The translations under genes were made by a program, and so were the position numbers. The notes beneath the pieces were generated by a model that searched no databases, had not been told where the DNA came from, and saw only the letters and a list, made by a program, of their open reading frames with translations. DNA of 64,000 bases from Scatophagus argus (lineage: Eukaryota > Chordata > Actinopteri > Scatophagidae): assembly GCF_020382885.2 (NCBI RefSeq), contig NC_058504.1, positions 9,786,519 through 9,850,518 on the forward strand, read 5' to 3'. Shown piece by piece: positions 27,201 to 41,329 of the stretch. Every line of letters begins with the position of its first letter. The first letter of the stretch is position 1.

Positions 27201-30200
27201 CAGCTGGCAAGGGCCCAAATAAACGTGAATATAAAATATCTTATTTAAAAAGTTCCACTAAATGTTGTTTTGGCATCGTACCCTTGGAAATTGTGCAAAA
27301 ATCACAATAAATGTGCCTAAACCCTCAACCTGTGTTGCGTTTCCACTGCAGACAGAACTCTTCGTTCTCTCAGAGTTGTTACAGGGGCTTTGGGAGTAAC
27401 CCTTTTCACTTTTCCAGGAAGTTGGGAAACAACAAACCAGACTTTTCTTGGTCTTGGCAAGCTTCAGTGTTTATAAACTGTCGCACTGCCTATAGCATAC
27501 TGTACTGCATTACTGCCAGTATGCTCATGTTTTCCTCTGCTCTGTTTGGGACATTTGGAAAATCCTACATCAGAGTGCTGACAGTGAGAAATTTGTGGCT
27601 GTTCTGATCTGTTCTGTATTATAATAACTCCACTTTTTAGTATTGGATCAGTGTGCTAGGTACCTCAGCAGAGGGGTAACAAAACGGGGCAGGAGTGGGT
27701 AACAACTGCTGATAACGGAAATGCAAAAATACCCACTCTAACGTGTAACCAAACTGAAGCGGACTGCTTGGTGGACACAAGGCTGCTAAGTATTACCTTC
27801 ACGTAGGTGGACGAGCGCCTGAAGTACTGCGGCTCAGGCCTCCTGGCTGCTCTGCCGTGTTGTCCGTCTCTGCTGCTGCCTCCTTCCTCGGGGGTTTCTG
27901 CATGTCTCATCACCACAAAGTTCACACGCACCTCGCTCGCCTGCATGCACACGAAAGAAAGCACGTACAAATAGAAACCCCATTAGAAATTTTATGACCG
28001 ATGATTGATGTTTTGGTTGTTTTACATGTTTTGTACAACCAACCAAATGTTTTATATAATTGCCAGCCATCTTCTGTGTCATTATTATCAAGTTTTCAAA
28101 CTTTGGGACATTTTGGTGGATATTCATGGACCCGAGAGGAATTTGCCATGAAACTGGTCACCCCATTCTATCATCAGCATCTTGTTTACTTATTAATGAA
28201 TATAATGTATGAATTGTAATGAATGCTCCAACTTCCAAGCTGGATTATTCTGAAACACCTCCTTGTTTCTGGGAAACTTCAACAACAGATGACCAATAAC
28301 AACTGACTCCTGAACAGCAACTCTTCTGTGATTTAACATATAATTCAAACTACCCTACATCTGCATATTGTATGTTTTCTTTGTTTCACTGCACTGATAA
28401 AAAAAACAAAAGAAAAAAACAGCGTGCTAATGCAATACTTTTTGGAAACCATCCTCCAAAATCTGTCTACAATTTCTTAAATGCACCAGCACAATTGAGC
28501 TCAATGTAGTTCACGCTTACCACAGCAGTACCACAGTAACATAACTTTAAATGTTCAACAAACAGGAAATGAACACAAAGCAAGAGAAGAAATCAGTTTT
28601 TGAACTTAGGACATTTAGTAAACAGTCAGTGATAAACATAGCGTGTATGTAATTTGTAGTTGATGCATTGAAAATCCAATGTTTGGTCTGTTGATATACC
28701 TGTATGATATTGGCAGCGCTCTCAGGTGTCCCATGTCTCAGGTCGTGTCCATTGATGGCCAGCACCTTGTCATTGTTCCTCAGTTTTCCATCTTTGGCTG
28801 CTAAACCACCAGACAGCAGGTCTAGAATGAAAACTCCACTCTCATCCGATTTGCGAATGAGTTTGATGCCGAGTGGTTCGCTGCGCTGACCCTTCATTAG
28901 CGTCACCTGCAGGACTGTGCCCGGATTGTGATTGGAGGTTGCGTTGCCGTGGGGACTGTGACAGGGTTGGGAAGAAGTGGAGGTGGTGCTCAGATGATCA
29001 GATCGAGGATCCCTTGATTTGAAGCCTTTCTCCTGCATAACGGTGAGCCTGAGGAGCGAAGGCTGCTGCAGCACTGCGATGGCTCGGGCGTGGGGAACCG
29101 AAGCCAAACTGATGTCATTCACCTGAGGACGTGACACCACAAAGAGAATAAACAATGCAGTCAGTGATGGAGCAGCCTGACACAAACAAGATGCACACAG
29201 TTTGTACTGTCAGGAAGTTGTGAGAGGGTTTTCCACAAGCAGAAGAATGAGATTAATTAATTATGTTACTTTTCCTGCACAATGATAGAGCGTATCTGAC
29301 TTTTATATCATGTCTGACTTTCTTTGTCTTCTTTGCCGCATTAGGATAATCAAAACCATGCGTTGTCGTCACGTTGCCTCTTTTGTTTAAAAGAACAGCC
29401 TGTCAGAGCGATATTTGCCTTCACAAAAATCAATGCATAGATTCAAGGGTAAGAAAAAGAGTGAGTTTCATGATCTTAGTGGTGCAATCTTCATGTTCAC
29501 CCTTCATCTCCTTACAATCAGTAGCTTTCCAACAAATGTCAATAAAAAAAAAAAAAAGAAGAAGAAGAAGCTGATGTTTCGCATTCTGAAGGCTGCCTGT
29601 TGCCTGGCAGGTTATTGTTTTCATTTCCAGGTTTGGAATTGGTTGGCTTTAGAGGAAAAGCTTCATCTTCATGTTGGAGAACAGACTGAAGCTCAATTCA
29701 CAGCGGTACCACATTTAAACCAGAGGGTCAAATCAAAGGAAGAGGACATTGTTTAAAGCGAGGAAGCCCCCAACTTATTAAAATCTCCATTTAATTCCCA
29801 TTCTTTACTTTTATTCTCCTCCTCTGTGGGAACCAAAAGTGTTTCTGTAAATAAAGCACTAAAAAAATCTTCAAAATTAGTTCATAAATGCATATAACAG
29901 TATTGGCAATGAACTCTAATATTTAAAACAACATAAGCAGCAGCTAAGCCAACTGAAAGAAAATTATTCAAAACGCCATTACTAAACAGTTAATTGTTTC
30001 CGTCTATTTTTTTAACAGATGAAGAAAATAGTCTTCAGCTACACAACAGCGGCACAATAAATGATTACCACTAACAGAAATCACATCACACTACTGTTTC
30101 ATATTAACTCTGGTTATACAACTTTTTTCCAGAAGGACAGATTACATTACATCCAGCAGAAGTCAATCAGTGACAGCAGCCAGGTGAGCCTGCTTTCTGA

Positions 30201-33200
30201 CATGACGTGTTGGGCCCAGCAATTTTAACCACACCTTGTTACCATGGAGCTGTAACTTGTTTGTCTTGAATATCTACTTTCTCCACTGTAAAGCACCATG
30301 TTTACAGGATCGAAAGAATGCAACGATAAGGTGTTTATGCAACAATAAGTTGAACTGAGCTGGGTCACGCTATTCCACCAGGATACTGCTGAATTCCCAT
30401 GCTAAAGAAGAGATACGTAGTTATTTGACATTACTGGCTACATTATCCCAACACTTAGCTTATGTGTCTCTCTCACCTCTAAGATGTGGTCCCCTGGGGC
30501 CAGTCTGCCATCACGAGCTGCTAGAGAGTCCCTGACAATCTCCTGGATGACTATGTTCCCCAGCGGTGTGTCTTTCCCCCCCACGATCCGGAGGCCCAGA
30601 TCCTCTTCCGGCTCCTCTCTGAACAGCTCCACTACGTTGGCTTCGGCCACCAGACTGGACCGCAGAGGGGTGTTGTCTGGATGAGAGAGTAACGGAGAAT
30701 CAAGTGGAATTAATATGCCTGCATTTTCTGTTTATGGGGCATACCTCCACCTTCCGTAGGCTGATGTTAAACCACATTTAAAATCGACATCCATCACATT
30801 TGACAAAACAACTTCCTGTTTCAGCTTTGTCCTAACATGCTTACAGTTTTATTGTGCAATGAGGGTTTACTTCTTTTGAGACACCTTTTTGCTTTCACCA
30901 GCCAAATTAAGGGGTTAAGATCATCAGACTACAACTTGATTCTCTGATTATCTGACCGCTTGTGTTTCTTGCACAATCTAACTTCATCCCAGAACAACGC
31001 AATTTCTTAAATAAGTATAATATTACTACCTGCAGAAATGACGCAGCAAGAGCTAAAGAAATGCGACTCCTCTTGTAATTAACTGGAATTATCCTTTAAT
31101 AAGAGCACCATGGAGACAGTGGCAGATCATTTTGTGGTTACGCATTAAATGAAAAGGGGTCTTTGTTAATGACATGCCTCACAGACATAGAGCAAGATAA
31201 AGAAATATTTGCACTTTCTGTTAGGCTGTTTGTGCTAAGGTGAATGCAGAATATCATATACCCATCTGAGTGATGGCACAGAGACAGACGTTGATCTTTT
31301 TATCTAAACTTCCAGGAAAAGCGACAAGAAAGCTAAATTCGGGAGAAAAGTGGTAGAGATACGCATAAAACTACACAACGCTGTGTCCACTGATAACCCG
31401 TTTTTGATCTTAAGCAGACATTTGATTTTGCGGTACACGCCGATAAGAAGCAGATTGGAACTGGACTTGTAATCATCCCAAAATACCAGCACAAGTTCTA
31501 GCACACTAAACAGGGTATCTCAACCTTAAGACTGATCTGTGTATACACACACACATGCCGTGCAAGTATTTACATGCTACAGCTAACTCCTCAACAGTGC
31601 TACAAATCTTTTTAGTCCCATAAGCACTGCAGAGAGAGTAAAACCTGGATGAATCAACATGCTAGCATTTTAATTCTTAAAAACATATTATGTCAATAAT
31701 TAATAGATACAACAGTCATTTGATTACAACAGACTCTTCTCTGTAGACACAGATTACCAGTTCCCTGGCAGCTATGTTTTAGTGGACTTTGGTCCATGGT
31801 AGAGGCTTGCAAGTTGCTTTTAGGGTTTTTCCTGGGATGAGGCTGTCTGGTTAAAACATCTGTGAGCTGGTACGTTCTTACGACTTCATTAATGATTCAC
31901 CTGTGACAGACTCAGGATCAAAATCTCAAGACTAAAAATATCAGCAAATTCCGTCTGTGTGCTTTCACAACGCCCCCACTGAAGGGGATGGGAACAAGGA
32001 TTTAGGTTTTCTGCACCCCATTAAGGACACACTATTTGTGTTTAGCCTAGAGGCTTCTAAAAACATTATTCAGTGCCATGACTGACCATCAGCAGCAAAT
32101 CTCTGCCTAAGAAGTGGTGATTCTAATTATCATTCGCTGTGCTTGGGATTTGCTGTCGTGGTGTTGTATATAATGGTGACTTTTAGTGTGATAAAACAAC
32201 GCCATACCATCCTCACTTTCTTCATAGGCAGGATTAATGAGCCCGGGCTCGGGCTGATCTCGGGTGGGATTTCGGGACAGAGATGCTGAATGTTTAGCGT
32301 CACCGGACGACTCCCCGTCACCCTTACGTCCCTTTAGCTCGTTCCATGAGGGCCTCTTCCTCTTCTCTGCTTCCTCCCTCAGTCTTCTAAAAGCAGGGCA
32401 TCTGAGAAAAGACAGAAAAATGGAGGAAACTGGTGAAGAGAATGATATGGCTGATGATCAACCAGTGGGAAGGCCAGTGAGGGATGACGACATAAATGTA
32501 AAGAAAGAAAATGGATGCGTTTTCAGAGGGCAAAGAGGAGACAAGAAGAGAGAAGAGTGAATTTGAAAAAGAGGCACCATGCAGATGGGGAGACACTTTC
32601 ACTGCATTGCAGGGTGTTTGGGGGGGATAGGCTGAGTCCCATTAAGTCAGTCAGAGTGCTGGGACTGCTGCATGTTCCTCATGCCTGGACTTTGTCTCCT
32701 CATTGTTTGCACAAAGAGGCTGCAGCAGGACAACCTGCCATCAACAACAGACTGCGTCACAGCTGGTCACTGGGAAGATAAGCACCACACTGGCCATGTG
32801 AAGGAGAGGAATGCTGACCTGCACCTCGCCAAGAGCTCAATAATTACAAGTTCGCATGTTCATAGAGGAACTGAACAGTCAGGAGTAAATGTTGCACCTT
32901 GAAGGGCATGTGGAGGAGAAACAAAGTATTTGTTTAACAGTTATTTTTTGAGTTTCTGAGAAGCAGTCAGAATTCTTCTGTCACAAATAAACAGGCTTAT
33001 GTTTGGCCTCACGCAGAGATACATGTATGAAGTATATGTACTGTGTAGGAGACTACCAGACATTTGATACGGCTGACAGCATGACTGACTTTAAGGAACA
33101 GTTTGACATTATTTGCTTGTTTGCTAAGCTTTAGATCAGAATAGTGATGCCACTCTCATGCCTGCATGATAACTATGGTAAGAGATACAAAACAAGCACA

Positions 33201-34592
33201 ATTTGTCAGTTTTATAATTCAAATCCTGCACAGCATGTTAAGTAGTGAATTCTGGAGGTTCTAGTAAAGACAGAAGATGAAGAAGAATGGACAGGACTAT
33301 TATGTAGCAAGTATGTGGAAAAAAATAGTCGTATATATAAATAGAAAATACAGATGAAGAAGTAAATTAAAGGTCTATACAAGTCAAGATTCTGTAAGTT
33401 TTAAACAACAACAATAGAGCAAACAGAAATAAATATTGAACGGATATGCAGAATTTATTTTTAAAGTGCATTATAATATGTATATGTTAAAACTGTACAA
33501 ACAAAACCTACAGTGGAAGTGGATGTTTTGGTGTCAGAAGGTTTTGCCCATCACCTTGTACTGACGTGCTGTGATATACAACACTTCAGGGGGTTCTCCT
33601 CGATGATATGACTTACATATCTTGGTCTTCATTTGGACTCATGTCTCAAATCCCTCGAGTTCCTGCTAAAAGCCTCCCTGTGCCTCTTGACAAATTGAAA
33701 TCCATTCCACGACTCACAGCCATACTGATGTATAGTCTCCTCCTTTCTTAAATTTTCCATGTGTTTTCTTTATATGCTGTATGAAATGGTCGATTGTCAG
33801 TGGCAGCCAGTAGTATTATGTGTGTCTTTTCCCTGCTACAGCATAATAAATATGACTCTTGTGCTTAAGGCCAGGTCAGTCTCAGATTCTGATTTGGTTT
33901 TCTGCACTCCACCAGATAACGGTCAGAAACCAGTATTTCCAAAATCACTGAACAGGATTATATTAAACAGTACTGCTGCTCACAATACGCTGACTGACGG
34001 ACCTCCCGCTCCCCACCCCACCTCAACCCCACACCTTGTATTAGACAAAAACAGGGACCATATTTTTTTGCTGTTAAACAGTAAAATAACACACACTGTG
34101 ATCAACCATTAGAAGCAGGTAAAGGCAGTACAACACACACTGAATCTGCTGTCACAAACTGTCAGCTAGCCATCTAGAATCTTACCTGTTGTGCAGGTGA
34201 GGCTGCAGTTCACAGCGTTGCATCTGCTGCTTACACTCTGCACTGTGGGGGCACATCACAGTCAGCTTGTCCAGCAGGTTCCTGACCAGCAGGCTGGAAG
34301 GACGGCACTGGTGTAACTGCAGCCGCTGGCGGTCCACGGGGCAGAAGTCCTGCTCCTTCAAGAAGTTGCTCAGACAATGAAAGCAATAGGTGTGGCCACA
34401 GGGGGTGTCCATAGGTCTGATAAGGGGTTGCAGACATATGTGGCAAACCAGTTCATCATCCACATCATCCTGGTACTCATACAAGTGGCTTTCGAGGCCT
34501 TCATGCTGCTGGCCGCATTCCTTACAGACCCGTGCCCACGACAGACCCACAGAGCAACCGCTGCCGGCAACTTTGGTTTCTGTTGTAGCCAT
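24231..34592 (-). CDS. lnx2b: E3 ubiquitin ligase LNX2-type, RING + four PDZ (9 coding exons)
   Basis: Coding exons, in order on the minus strand: 34592-34186, 32401-32208, 30676-30477, 29122-28700, 27940-27797, 26365-26191, 24989-24746, 24632-24474, 24366-24231. Phases close exactly to 693 aa, against 690 in human LNX2. Residues 48-91 hold a RING of the LNX kind (CHIC...CGHTYC..C...CPVDR, last ligand Asp), followed by a second zinc motif ([10 protein letters not shown]...CELQPH). An NPAY motif at 192-195 is the family's Numb PTB-binding site. Four PDZ domains follow, with carboxylate loops DLGLRI (PDZ1, about 214-297), PLGIKL (PDZ2, 336-420), SLGITI (PDZ3, 468-555) and SWGFSI (PDZ4, 604-690). 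The end [15 protein letters not shown]...SWPGSLV matches LNX2, not LNX1. LNX proteins ubiquitinate Numb and other PDZ ligands in the cytoplasm; zebrafish lnx2b is reported to target the dorsal repressor Bozozok. The 'b' suffix rests on synteny and recall. Confidence 0.95.
24990..26190 (-). other. lnx2b intron 6
   Basis: 1.2-kb intron that splits PDZ3. It holds only short open frames and no recognisable RNA gene or repeat. Confidence 0.8.
26366..27796 (-). other. lnx2b intron 5
   Basis: 1.4-kb intron with a G/C-homopolymer-rich patch at about 26.74-26.80 kb (runs of C6-C7) and a G9 run near 27.02 kb. No exon or RNA gene is visible. Confidence 0.75.
29123..30476 (-). other. lnx2b intron 3
   Basis: 1.35-kb intron splitting PDZ1. 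It includes an A-run followed by (GAA)n at 29545-29571, and no coding signal. Confidence 0.8.
30677..32207 (-). other. lnx2b intron 2
   Basis: 1.5-kb AT-rich intron with no recognisable exon, RNA gene or repeat. Confidence 0.75.
32402..34185 (-). other. lnx2b intron 1 of the coding region
   Basis: 1.8-kb intron between the RING/zinc exon and the NPAY exon; it interrupts the second zinc motif. No separate gene is seen inside it. Confidence 0.75.
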
Positions 34593-37500
34593 TGACTGAC
34601 TGAGTTCAGCCCAAACTCTGGCTCTGGAATAGATGTGCCCTCTTATGTCCTTAAAAACTGTGTATGGTATATTTCAACAATACTATGTCTGCATGTCCAA
34701 AATCCACTGGAACTGTGAAGCGATGATCCAGAGTCAGAAATGTTATCTCCATGTCTTCATCTTGATTTTCTGTTGAGACAGAAATAAAGAGTAAGATCTG
34801 TGGCAGAGGTTGGACTTTTCCTTCTCAGCCCGGCCAGCTCCACAGGAAATGACAAATCCACAGAGCAGCGGCAATATGGCAGCGAGCCGCAGCTGCTTCC
34901 TCTCAGCTAGTTTCCTGAGGGACAAAAGGAATTCTCATCTCAGCTAAAAGTCAGCGTGCCCCACACTGAAAGGGCTAAACTCTGTGAAATGAGGCAAGAG
35001 AAAACAGACTAAAATCAACCCCCCCTGCTAATGGAAGGGAACAAAGGCATGGCGCTACATGAGAGTAAGAATTTTGAATGAACTGGGCAGAAATACAACC
35101 ACCATCACCAATGACCCCTTGCACCCAATCGGCAGTGGTCTCCATCCCTTTATGCAGCTCTTAATCTCCTTTAATTCCCTCTCATGAGGAGAGTGCTGAT
35201 TAGGAACACATTCTTCTTAGTAACTTTCTGCCAATTACTCCACAGATGACCACATATATTAAACAGAGTCACATATCATAAATTACACCATCATAAATAC
35301 ATTGCACTTTCTTGTAATATAATCTGCATCCAATAAAACAGCATGTGTATGGATTTTGAATTAAATTAAATGTGAAGAGTGAACATTTACGAACAGGTCA
35401 TTGTACTTAGGAGCAAAAAGTGCCAAAAAATGTGTTTTTTACAACATAATCAAGGAGTTTTGAGGTTAACACTTTGGGAAATCTTTTCAGAAGACTTCAT
35501 GCTGTCTGAGGGGCAAAAGTGGGACAGAAATGCATAAAATACCACCGACTACCAAATTAAGATGCATGACTTTGTCTAAGAACACAACATAGCACATTAC
35601 CACATATGAAACAGAAAAAAAATAAGTCACGACAATGAACTACCTTCAGTTCCCTTCTTTGTAAGCCCAGTCCAGATTTCAGACATAAAAAGACTGCCTT
35701 ATCTTCAGTGATAGTGCCTTGGAGCGACTCACCCAAGATGATATCTTTGTTGTCAAGCACCCAGTAGCCACTGCACGCAAACACAAGACTCCAGCAGCTG
35801 CCTGAAGCCTGAATGAAACAAGAGCTCTGCCTCTCCAGCAGCACACCGTCAGAATAATATCTGTGTGTGTGTGTGTATCAGACACAGAGTGAGAGAGCGA
35901 GAGACAGAGAGAGAGAGACATATTTGTGTGTGTGAGCTTGGATGTGTATGAGCCTTGACTGCACTGGTGTGAGGAATGCAGGGGGAATTGGTGTAACTAG
36001 ACAGAGTGAGTAAAGGAGTAAAGTAAAGGAGTACCATGAGACAGAATGTGCCTATGTATGTGTGTGTGTGTATGTGTGTGTGTGTGTGGTTGTTTAAGGG
36101 GGGGCTCAGACTGCTGATGTTGCACTTCCAGAGGTAAAGTATTCCCAGTAGCTGAGTGACTGATTGCAAACACACAAGAGCTCTTACAAATACAAATGTG
36201 TGTGCGCACATGCCTTCCCAAACACTTGCACACTGGCTGGGGTCACAGCGGCCTTGTTTTCTCTCTTTGTCTGCACTCTGTACAAGTGATACCTCACCCT
36301 GTAATGGATAGGGGTCATGGATCCCGTAGCACAGCGAGGAAGACACAGTAGAAACCAGGCTGTGCTCCATTTATTTGGAAATCACATGAGCCGGTGCAAG
36401 AACGTGAAACAACACATAAACAATACAATGCGCTTACATTAAATACACTGTGATGCCCTACTCCAAAGACACAGTAGGTTCTCTTCTCAATTAAACAATC
36501 ACAGTCGCACTCCTGTTGAGGTGCATTATTGCGATTAAGCGTCACTGAGGATGCAGCACGTCTTCATCAGATCGGTGGTCAACTTCACAGAAGGACATGC
36601 AGCGACCCTGAAGACCCTCCTGCCTACTGTGTGTGAAGGTGGCCGCCTCCGTAATCATCCATCGCTGTACTATATGTACTATTATAACCAAACGAAGACA
36701 GAAGTATGCTTCGACGTAGCTCACAGATGCAGCAGGACATCAATAAAGGTACTCGTCTTTCTCGGGATCCTCCACGTGAAACGGGACACAGAAACGATTC
36801 ACTTTAGACAGCTTTTTAAAATGTGAGCTTTGCTTCTTCACTTCATTTTAAGTCATTGTAACGGTTTGGACTATTCAGATACCTTAGACTAGAATTAGAA
36901 ATTGTGATGGGATATTAAACCTCTCTGACCAAATGATTAGTTGACTAAGAGCAAAAATAACAGGCAGATTAACTGACAGTGAAGATAATATTAGCTCTAA
37001 ACTGAGCACCTTTAGTTCGAATACAATCTGAAGACGTAACATTGGGCTATCAGACATTTTTATTATTATCTTTTGACCAAACGATCAACTAACTATTCAA
37101 ACAAAAAAAAAACAAACAAACAAGCGGTAATGAAAACAATTATCAGTTGCATCCCTAGAAGTGTACGTTTTCCTTTCGGGCACCGACTGTTTCAAAGAAA
37201 ATCCTGTCGTTTCCCCAGATATGTATTCAACTTAATCCTAATCCTACATTAGAGCAAGAAAAACATTTCATTAATCCATGTTGATAACACTAGCACAACA
37301 ACACAGTTTTGCAATAGACGGTGTGAAATATGTTCTCAGAGGTTTAGCGCCAACCAAAGCGTCAGTACAAGCAGCCTCGATGTGGTAATGTTGCCTTAAC
37401 CAAATCAAATGCCTTCTCATCATGTGACAGTCTAAGCTTTCAAGGGAAATGTCTGCTGTCCTGCGGTGTCCCCTGTTCTCCCACAGGATTAACCGAGGCG

Positions 37501-39677
37501 GCATTCCTTCAAAGCTGAACCAAATCGCTTGCTTTGATGATTGATATGAATGGGTCACATGTGCTGCCACACCCTCAGTGAACACAGGTGAGGTCTTATT
37601 ACATTAATAATTTCTCTATGAGACAGCATGTGTGTCATGTCTACTGCTGCCATAGGACCGATGACTGGTATGGCCAATTTAACTAAGACATAAATACTGC
37701 ATGGAAAAATGAATCAAGATGCCAGAAGTGAGTGGTTCTTAATCACCAGTGTCTCAGTATGAGATAATCAAGAGAAAAGCTCTAACATGTCTGAGATTAC
37801 ACTCTTACAGCTGCGTCAATTACACCACACTTATCATTAAAGTTACATGGATATTTTCTATGATCACTGCCTGTCTTGGATTTAAAGCATTGCTTCCTTT
37901 GTAATTGAAATGCCACCTATTTTGAGCACTGTTTGAACATTACGTAACTGCTACTGCAACAACACGCGACGTCTGCCGTTCTGAGCACAATGATCAGCGA
38001 CTCGAACAACACAAACCGTGCGACTGACATTAAAGCCATCAGTAAGAGTTTTCCGCTCCAGCTTCGTCCCAGACTTCTACATTCATACAACCAAACCAGA
38101 TGGATTCAGAGTCTCACACTTGGTGTCTCGCCCACAAATCACACATGGAGATTAAACGTATGTTCACAGGGCCTCTGAGCCTCCTTTTGTACAACAGTCT
38201 GCATATACCAAACAATCACCACCCATGGTATTAACTTATCATCAGCCAGAGATATTGGCGTGGCTGTAATTCACAAGCAAACGCCCTCTGTGCATTTTAT
38301 CACTCTCTGAATCAAATAATGAAATGACTCACCTGCTGATGGCTGTTTTTACTAAAAGCAATCCAATATGTGGTTGGGATCTTGATTTTCCTAACCTGAC
38401 ACGATCTACTGAGTGAACTTCTTGTGTCGCTGTGACAACTGTTTGTATTTTTTTCCACATGAATTCATTCTAAACTGTCGGCATACTTGCTGTGGGTAGT
38501 GCAGATGTGGAACGAACACCAGGATATAATGGTCAAACAGAGGGACTGTTTACTTACTGAAATAGTAGAACAGTTTGACTAGAATCAGAAACTGTGATGG
38601 ACATTTTTCACTATTTTTGCACACTGTACCTGATACTGAAAACAACTGCAGCTCTAAACTGAATATATTTTTGCTACATTCAGCTTCTAAAGCTTCGGCA
38701 ACAGAAACATAAGTCTTGTTACTTGACCGATATATCACATAAGGTCAAGTTGGACTGCCCTTGTTGAACACAAGCCTTTGAAATAACTGCAAGGATGCAC
38801 AGAATCACATAGTCTTGAGCCGTGGCGAAAGCATTCAACTCCTTTGCTTATGCAAGAGAATGACTCCTTATCATAATCGTATATGTAAGCAGCACTGAAA
38901 TCCTGAAGCTCATCAAGGTGCAGAAAATGTAACCCCAGCATGCATCCTAAATGCTTCAACATATTTTACAACCAATATGATTCGCAGATGTGGAAAATCT
39001 TTATCATTAACAATAAGTGACAACAATCAGACAAGTTAAGTAGTGGAGTAAAAAACATATTTCCCTTTGAAAAGTATGGAGCAGCATTAATGCAACATAC
39101 TAAAGTACAGTCAAAGCTCTTAGCTCCTTTCCACCACTGATGTTGACCTTTTCAAAAACTAATATACACAAGCAAGAATCAATTGACTATTTCTCCACTG
39201 TAACAAACAAGGGCATCTGCAATCACTTTCCACTCCTGGCTGGATGTGTGTGTTGTCACTGGGACCATAAATAACTCACTGCCCCCACCCACCCCAACCC
39301 CCCCTCCTGTCAGCTCATGGCTGTTGGTTTGGTCCTAATCAGCACAACAACGTGACAGATCCGACTGACAGAAGAGGTAATAAAAGTTAGCCTTCGTGCT
39401 TATCAGTCAGATCGTCGGCATCATGCTTAATGCAGCAGTTACGCTGACATGGCTTCACCTTCGCCACATAACTTGGGCGAGCGAGCGCTAACTGCTACAC
39501 ACCTTGAGGACGGACGCTCACTTTCTGTCACCGAGTCCATACGTGGTCTAACACATGCACATTTAAAGCATTAAAGGCGGGTTTGGTGCACCGGTAAAAG
39601 TCCGAAACAGCTTGGTTTGATGCCTGCTTACACAAACGAGGAGAAACGGCGCGAGTAGAGACCGAAACTCGCCTTAC
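34593..39677 (-). other. Probable lnx2b 5' UTR intron
   Basis: About 5 kb with no supported coding exon. A possible acceptor for the coding exon is ATTCCAG ending at 34624 (minus strand), leaving about 31 bases of 5' UTR before the ATG. The region contains (GT)n tracts at about 35861-35876 and 36059-36090 and a (GA)-rich tract at 35885-35920. The intron assignment depends on the predicted first exon near 39.7 kb. Confidence 0.4.
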
Positions 39678-39960
39678 CTGTGTGAAGGTTGCGTTTTCCG
39701 GAAGCAGCTAATGTGACGCTAGCTAAAACAAAGAGACCACAGTGAAGTCTGAAAAAAAAAACGATTTTAAAACTGTCCAAAGACTGGAGAACATCCACGC
39801 CGCCGAGGTTTCCTGACATTTACTGTTATTATGATTGTTGTTATTTTACCGCATTGCTGTCGGTGTAGTCTTATTATCACACTCCGCCGTCCCAGGTGTA
39901 GTTCAGCTTGCAGGCGGAGGTTGGGCTACTTTCCCAGTTTCGAGCAAACATACTTGTACA
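39480..39960 (-). promoter_or_regulatory. lnx2b: Candidate lnx2b promoter and noncoding exon 1
   Basis: On the minus strand there is a strong donor CACACAG|GTAAGG, with the last exonic base at 39678. It is preceded by an ETS-like CTTCCGGAAAACGC and moderately CpG-rich DNA (for example GCGAGCGAGCGC near 39.48 kb). lnx2b is the only minus-strand gene nearby and has no promoter-like sequence next to its ATG, so a noncoding first exon here is likely. The donor and CpG enrichment are seen; the link to lnx2b is inferred. Confidence 0.45.
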
Positions 39961-40287
39961 GGAAGAAGTGCGCGCAGGTGTACACACAACACTGCTCTCT
40001 GCTACAGTGTGGGCTACCTGTGTGTGCAGCACCTTTTCTTTTTTTAATGCAGCCACTCATAGTAACAGACTACAGTGAAATAACCATCAGGCCTGACTTT
40101 TATCCTCCACACAGAAGGGTACATTGAAGGGTACATCAGCTTAATGGCGTGGCAACACCTAACATATTCACGTGTGCTGCTGCGAGTTACAAACAAACAG
40201 ACTCAGTGCAAAGGAATTCATATTGAGGGTAAAGCACTAGATGAGTTTATATACATGAGGTGGGTCTTATGTACTTTACAAGCATTA

Positions 40288-40335
40288 TTGAATTTCCCTC
40301 GGGATCAATAAAGTATCTATCTCTCTATCTAGCAT
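40288..40335 (+). repeat. LINE-like 3' tail with (TATC)n
   Basis: Reads TTGAATTTCCCTCGGGATCA, then ATAAAGTATCTATCTCTCTA. It is the sense-strand version of the 19.49-kb copy, in opposite orientation, with the microsatellite tail at the 3' end as expected for non-LTR retrotransposition. Confidence 0.65.
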
Positions 40336-41329
40336 GTATTATACGTGTTGATTGATGGATGGATGATACCCACGTGTTGGAGCAGTGTGTATTTTAAACC
40401 GAAAATAGAATATTATTACAGAAATGAATGTTTTGGACCTGTGGTGGTGGTGGGGAAATGCTCTTGCATGTTTTTGTTGTTTTGTTTTTGTACATTATGT
40501 GCAGAGTGCAGTTATATGCTCTTAATTAGTTCTCGTGGCCTCTGTCTGTGTGAAATATAATATTTAAAATATGTACCATATATGAAATATTCAGTACTCT
40601 TGTTTAATTCAGTTCAGTACTTCGATATTCTGTTTCTTCATTGGCAGATATATTCATATCTGTAAAAGTAGTAGTAATACTCCATTACAAGATTAAGTCC
40701 TGCATTCAAGTGGTATGAAAGAAATCTTAGACATACTGTATGTTTTTTAAACATCAAAAATATTGATCTATTGCTGATTCATTGATATGCAGATCATTAA
40801 GATTATTTGAATTTGTTTCTGATGCACATTTAAACAAAATCTGGTCTGAAGGCTGAAATGTAAATAATCCATCTCGTTCAATATTCAACAAATGTTTTCT
40901 TAAGGATTCTCAAGTAGATATTATTAATTAATAATACTTAAATGTCAGTTTGTCAATATATCAATGTTTAGCCAAGTACTTTATGGAGTAGGCCTACTGG
41001 TTATATTAAGAGTAAAGCACTAAAACAAAGATGTAGTGTTGCTGGTTTTAAGTCAAGTTGCTTTTTTATTGTCATTTCAGCTGTTTACACAGTAAAATGA
41101 GACAATGTTGCTTCAGGGACCAGGTGCTACACCACACTACACAAAAAGTCAACACAATACTATGTATATACATGTATATACATAGTATACAACCAGACAA
41201 ACTATACATACTGCAGACAAAACAAAAACTATACATGGTGCAAAGAAAACATAAAAAGAGGAGTAGCAGCGACCAGAGATCTCAGCAAAGTATATTTACT
41301 CAAGCCCTGTACTTCAGTACAAGTTTGTG

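Noticed and set aside
28547-29185. 212-residue minus-strand open frame as a single-exon PDZ gene
   Set aside because: Its middle is lnx2b exon 4; both ends read into introns past clear AG and GT splice sites.
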